Assembly: GCA_963556695.1 (NCBI GenBank)
Contig: CAUWAG010000013.1
Span: 1,054,001 to 1,118,000, forward strand
DNA length: 64,000 nucleotides
Source: Anthostomella pinea
Taxonomy: Eukaryota > Ascomycota > Sordariomycetes > Xylariales > Xylariaceae
Direction: 5' to 3'
In this document: in pieces, positions 59,746 to 64,000 of the stretch
Layout of the letters: each line of letters starts with the position of its first letter
Position numbering within the stretch: the first letter of the stretch is position 1
The notes under the pieces: generated by a model
The model's input: only the letters and a program-made list of their open reading frames with translations
Databases searched by the model: none
What the model was told of the DNA's origin: nothing
Made by a program: the position numbers and the translations under genes

Positions 59746-60531
59746 ATGCCGGGCAAACAACCAAACCTGTTCGCGTTCAACGACGTGAACGCGCTCGCGC
59801 CGGCGCTGCGATCCTACGTCATATCCTGCCAGAATGCCGGCCTGACGCGCCACGACGCCTTCAAGGTCGGCGTGTCGGGCGGCTCGCTGCCCAAGACGCT
59901 GGCGCAGGCGCTGCTGGCGGAGCCGACGTCTGAGGAGGACACGGTCAAGTTCGACAAGTGGGAAATCTTCTTCGCCGACGAGCGCGCCGTGGCGCTGGAC
60001 CACGACGACAGCAACTACGCGCTGCTCAAGACGGAGCTGCTAGACAAGATCCCGGCCGCCATGGGCCAGCCGACGGTGCACCCGATCGACACGCAGTACC
60101 TGAGCGACACCCAGGAGCTCGCCGACCAGTATGAGAAGACGCTGGTCGCCTCGTTCGCCAAGGGCGACTCGGTCAAGCTGCCCATCTTCGACCTGCTGCT
60201 GCTGGGCTCCGGGCCCGACGGCCACACCTGCAGCCTGTTCCCGGGCCACGCGCTGCTGCGCGAGACCGACGCCTGGGTCGCGCCCATCGAGGACTCGCCC
60301 AAGCCACCCGCCCGCCGCATCACCCTTACCCTGCCCGTCGTCACCCACTCGGTCAAGGTCGCCTTCGTCGCCACCGGCGCCGGCAAGAAGGACATCATGA
60401 AGCAGATCTTCGAGGAGGGCAACGGCCTGCCGTGCGCGCTCGTCAACGAGGCCACCGGCGAGCGCTGTAGCTGGTTCACCGATAACGCCGCCGTCGAGGG
60501 CGTCTCCTTCCCGCGACGAGGCTTCCTATAG
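59746..60531 (+). CDS. 6-phosphogluconolactonase
   Basis: Hydrolyses 6-phosphoglucono-delta-lactone in the oxidative pentose phosphate pathway, in the cytosol. Intronless, 261 residues, as expected for the SOL/DevB family. Signatures are VGVSGGSLPKTLAQAL (phosphate-binding region), WEIFFADERAVALDHDDSNY, LLLLGSGPDGHTCSLFPGH (the strongest family motif, with the active-site His), and PPARRITLTLPVV. The C-terminus reads CSWFTDNAAV. GC-rich codon use resembles the MFS gene next to it. It converges with the MFS gene, stop codons 551 bp apart. Confidence 0.95.
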   Translation: MPGKQPNLFAFNDVNALAPALRSYVISCQNAGLTRHDAFKVGVSGGSLPKTLAQALLAEPTSEEDTVKFDKWEIFFADERAVALDHDDSNYALLKTELLDKIPAAMGQPTVHPIDTQYLSDTQELADQYEKTLVASFAKGDSVKLPIFDLLLLGSGPDGHTCSLFPGHALLRETDAWVAPIEDSPKPPARRITLTLPVVTHSVKVAFVATGAGKKDIMKQIFEEGNGLPCALVNEATGERCSWFTDNAAVEGVSFPRRGFL

Positions 60532-61082
60532 AAGAGAAAGTAGCAGAAGTAGGAACTAGGAGAGTTGGAGGTTGAGGTGGTCCTCGTCATGTCGTTATGA
60601 GATCCCGATGTTTTGCGATTGGTCATAGAGCTCTATTTTGCGTCGGCTCGCTGTTCAGGTAGCACCATAGAAAGCCAATAAGAGAAAGATTGCACATGCG
60701 TACTGTCGAGTAGTTTGACACACAAATACTATATATGATCCCTTGCGTGCCACGTCCAGTTCGGAGGATAAAGAGGAAACCCGCATCTAGGCGCTTCCTC
60801 CATGGAGCTATACTAGTAGAAGCATTCCATAATGTGGCATTATCCCGACGTAGCGACTGCTATCTTTACGAACCAGCCGTTTCACTCAGACACACAATGA
60901 CTTGCGACGGTTTGCTTTGTGTGTATCTTCCCCCGTTTTGAACGCGTAAGCTTCATATTAAACAGTCGTCGAGCTTATATGCTTAGCAACCCAGCTCCCC
61001 TTACCTTCCTCGTTTCGACAGAAACCCCTGGGTAGGTAGGTAGCTATCTCCCACTATCCACGACAACCAAACCCCCCAACCC
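60532..61082. other. Intergenic region between convergent genes
   Basis: The 3' ends of the lactonase and the MFS transporter. A GGTAGGTAGGTAG tract lies at 61031-61043. No gene seen. Confidence 0.5.
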
Positions 61083-63142
61083 TCACCTCCCCAGCTTCCG
61101 CTCGCGGATGAAAAGCGTCGAAACAACCGCCAGCGCAGCCAGCACGGCCACAGGCACGAACGCGGCCTGCGTCGCGACGGCGTAGCACCGGCGCACGGCG
61201 GCGGCGACGTCGGGTTCCAGGGACCGGATGTAGTCGAGGCTGAGGCGGACGCGGTCCTCGATCTCGCGCGCGCGGCCTGGGCCGCCGTCGCTTAGGTTGG
61301 AGGCGAGCTGCGTGCGCAGCGTCTGCTGCAGCACCGCCGTCGAGATGCTGATGCCGAGCGTGGTCCCCAGCGACCGGAACAGGTACGAGCACGCGATGGC
61401 GACGGCCGTGTCGTCCGGGGACGCGTTGGCGATTATGGCTATTAGGGTTGTGGTTATTGCTGTTGTCGGGTTAGCTACTCAAGTATATAGATTCACGAGT
61501 ACTACAATACTGTTGAGAAGTAAGTAGTAGGATCTGTCCGTCTCTGGAGAGCGGGCAGCCTGGGAGTGGTAGAGAATAGGGGTCGGGAGGATATCGTCTC
61601 CGAACGAGGGTAAAGCAACGGGCGTATGTATAGACACGACTTACACGTTCCAGCTCCCAAAGAGAGCAAAGACAGTCCCACGATGACACCAGCGACAGAC
61701 ATGGATAGGAACCCCGTGAACGCGACAAGCGGCGCGACACTAAGCAGCAAGAAGACATATCCAACAAACGTAAGCCAGTAATACCTGCCCGTCCGCCGCA
61801 TGATCACCCCACCCCCAAGCGAGCCGGCGAGCCCAAACGCCGTGCTGGGCAGGAACATGAGGCCCGACTGGGCAGCATTCCAGCCCATGGCGGCCTGGAA
61901 GAACAGCGCGATGAAGAACAGCACGGCCATATGCGCCGCGACGCCGAAGAAGTTGGCGCTGTACGCGGCCAGCAGCGGCGCATCCAAAATGACGTGGCCC
62001 GGCGCGAACGGTTCCGCCGCGACCCTCACCTCGACGAGGACGAAGACGGCGAAGAGGAGGGGCGCCAGGGCCAGCGGGACAACGGTGATTCTCTGCGACC
62101 AGCCCGCGTTGCTGCCGTTGTCGAGCCCGAAGAGCAGAAGGAAGACGGCGGATACGAGCGTGAAGGCGCCCAGGAAGTCGATGCGCAGGACCTTGGTGCT
62201 CCAGTGCGCGTGGTCGGTCCTGGGCAGGTGGAGGACTGAAAACACGGCTATGAAGGCCAGCAGGGCTATGGGGCATTGTCCGGCGAAGGCCCTGGTGCTA
62301 CCATCAGTCTGTTATCCCCCGATCCAGGCGCTATCTGAGACTTTCTGAGACGCCCAAGAGTAGGGTCACTCACCATCGCCAGCCAACACTATCAGCCATC
62401 AAGCCGCCGATAGGAGCGCCGGCCGCCACGCCCGTGGCATACACAATGTTTATATACCCCTGCCAGACGCCTCGGTCCCTTAGCGACACCAGATCCGTGA
62501 CGAGGATGCTCACGAGCGCGTTCATCCCACCGCCCCCGATGCCGGCGACGGCCCGCGCCACGCACAGCTGGACGACGTCCTGGGCCAGCCCGCACCCCAG
62601 ACAGCCGATGCCGAAGAGGGTGTACGCGAAGAGCAGACACTCCTTGCGTCCGAAAATGTCGGACAGCTTCCCGTACAGCGGCTGGAACGTCGTCAGCGTC
62701 AGGAAATACGACGTCGCGATCCAGCTCGTGCTGTTCAGCGCGTACAGGTCACTGCCCATCTTGCCATAGGTGGCGATGGTCAGGGTCTGGTCCAGCGCTA
62801 CGAGGAAGATCTGTGTGTTGATTAGCACCTGGCCGTCGTGTCTCGTACAGTATGGGGCGGTCGACTTACACCGATGGCCAACGCCGGTAACAGGGCCGCC
62901 TTGTTCACTTTGAGTTTCGGACCGTCCCCGTTCGGCGTGTGGCCATTGGCGTCGTCCACGTCCTGGCCGGCCTCGACGTCGCCGGTCACGGCATCTACAT
63001 GGCCATTGTCACCACCAGAGTCCGTGAACGTCCCATTAGATCTCACTTGAGCGGCGTCGCTGTCTGCGGAGGCGTTCGGCCCCAGCAGCGGCGCGGCCTC
63101 GCCCGAGGGTAGGCCCTCGGCTGGCATCGGGGTAGCAGCCAT
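61083..63142 (-). CDS. MFS transporter, DHA2-like drug/toxin efflux type
   Basis: Proton-antiporter of the major facilitator superfamily with about 14 membrane segments. Four exons (63142-62870, 62828-62374, 62291-61645, 61459-61083) give 583 residues, normal for fungal DHA2 proteins. The cytosolic N-terminus is Gly/Asp-rich. Then come FLVALDQTLTIATYGKMGSD, the loop motif YGKLSDIFGRKECLL, the antiporter motif C region AVAGIGGGGMNALVS and VSLRDRGVWQGYINIVYATG, and WRWAFAGQCPIALLA. Each splice restores conserved text, including GTS-ITTTLIAIIANAS over the 185 bp third intron. A run of 15 C lies 32 bases before the ATG on the coding strand. Typical cargoes are drugs, siderophores or own metabolites; none can be named. 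Confidence 0.93.
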
Positions 63143-63289
63143 CGTAAGAACACGACAAGAAAACGTCACGGATGGGGGGGGGGGGGGGATGGGTTCGGGA
63201 AAATGGAAACACAGAGCCATAGAAACGGTACAAGATCGACAGCCCAAGTATAGCAGTTGCTTGAGAAAACCTATGAAGCTTATTAATCA

Positions 63290-64000
63290 CCTTCGCCGGT
63301 GATTTCGGGTTGGACCAATTTTTCGAACTCGGCAGGTCGGTCCCCCTCCGACGGCGGAGATACCGACCTGCATGTCCATTGCGGCGGTCTCCATTCTTCA
63401 GCACAATGTAATCCATTAGATAGACTGGAGCTGTCCCGAATTGACTATGTCGATGAATCACTTCCCGAACCAATCCATCGGGGTTTTCCTCTGCGATGTA
63501 ATGAGCCGCGTCAGGGACAACGGCAACTTCATACGTCCCATCTTCATGAATCTCCTTGAACATCTTCGGCGCGTCTTCCAGGTGTCGACTTCTGCCACCA
63601 CTCAAGTTCAGGGCAGGGACTCTCAACTTCCCATGGGATGCAAGCCACTCCCTGCACTCACGAGCGTCTTCCTCGAACGCACGGTAGACTTCGAAAGCAC
63701 ATCTCATCGCACCAGGCTGCTCGTAAGACCGGACGTAATGGTCGACATCCTCTTCACTGATCGCGGCAGTATTATACGCGATCTTTTGGAAGTGCGTCAG
63801 GTAGATTTGCTCACGGCCTGCGACTAGAGCGAGAGCCAGGTCCGGTACGCAGTGGAAGATGAAGTGGAACTGATGTACGGCGTGCGTTGTTCGACTGCAA
63901 CAAGGTCAGACTTCGAAGTTGGTAGGACGTTTGGAGTCTCACGCAGCGGGCATTCGCCCCAATTGACGCTCGCAACCCGCGACGAGTATCTCGCTGCCAT
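63290..64000 (-). CDS. Alpha/beta hydrolase, 3' part, 5' end beyond window, one-base frameshift
   Basis: Epoxide-hydrolase/haloacetate-dehalogenase-like alpha/beta hydrolase read from the right edge. The visible part begins with SSRVASVNWGECPL, then RTPYI, where the frame must shift by one missing base near 63870 to continue as QFHFIFHCVPDLALALVAGRE. It goes on through IYLTHFQKIAYNTAAISEEDVDHYVRSYEQ, GAMRCAFEVYRAF, PALNLSGGRSRH and VVPDAAHYIAEENPDGL, which includes the catalytic-His region. The nucleophile lies outside the window. The C-terminus is unclear: the frame stays open past 63290 into the MFS leader, so a missed intron or another indel is likely. The gene sits just upstream of the MFS transporter on the same strand. 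Confidence 0.7.

Noticed and set aside
1..64000. A secondary-metabolite cluster around the acyltransferase, hydrolase, dioxygenase and MFS genes
   Set aside because: No polyketide synthase, peptide synthetase, terpene cyclase or cluster-type regulator is present, and the candidate tailoring genes are far apart.
1..64000. CRISPR arrays, phage or plasmid features
   Set aside because: No regularly spaced direct repeats or prokaryotic gene arrangement; introns show a eukaryotic nuclear genome.

Overview
The window is nuclear DNA of a filamentous ascomycete, most likely a Sordariomycete. Genes are short and carry small spliceosomal introns (mostly 50-110 bp, GTNNGT donors, CAG/TAG acceptors, CTAAC-like branch sites). 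They lie on both strands with about 0.4-4 kb between them. The set is typical of Pezizomycotina: an NRC-1/Ste11-type MAPKKK with SAM and RA domains, DNA ligase I, Mrh4, Iwr1, Cbp3, an OPT transporter and a Tad-type LINE relic. No bacterial, plasmid, phage or CRISPR features were seen. All assignments come from reading translated sequence, without database searches.

Layout. 3.7-12.5 kb: STE11 MAPKKK (+), mitochondrial HTD2-type dehydratase (-), DNA ligase I (+), the last two divergent with three ACGCG cores between them. 13.3-20.7 kb: a decaying or poorly assembled accessory stretch with an alkyltransferase-like protein lacking the catalytic cysteine, an acyltransferase-3 membrane protein, a dienelactone hydrolase with an in-frame stop, a secreted protein with an in-frame stop, and two nested MITE-like elements. 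21.1-28.2 kb: the mitochondrial DEAD-box helicase MRH4, a 4 kb stretch with no supported gene, and a phosphoglycerate-mutase-fold protein resembling TFIIIC tau55. 31.3-38.7 kb: a conserved nuclear-type protein, IWR1, and a glycogen-binding-domain protein with a hydrophobic tail. 39.9-44.5 kb: a secreted protein, an unrecognised mitochondrial protein and the LINE relic. 45.3-52.8 kb: OPT transporter, mitochondrial 3-oxoacyl-ACP synthase, CBP3, dihydrofolate reductase. 55.3-64 kb: PhyH dioxygenase, PHO13-type phosphatase, 6-phosphogluconolactonase, a DHA2-like MFS transporter and the 3' part of an alpha/beta hydrolase that runs off the right edge.

The genes do not form one pathway, and I do not see a secondary-metabolite backbone or a recognisable new system. 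Several act in mitochondria: HTD2 and CEM1 in type II fatty acid synthesis, MRH4 in mitoribosome assembly, CBP3 in complex III assembly. The most notable signals are five genes each broken by one missing base of the same sign, the Cys-to-Gly active site of the alkyltransferase-like protein, the nested MITEs, the ACGCG cluster before DNA ligase and a possible membrane tether for glycogen.
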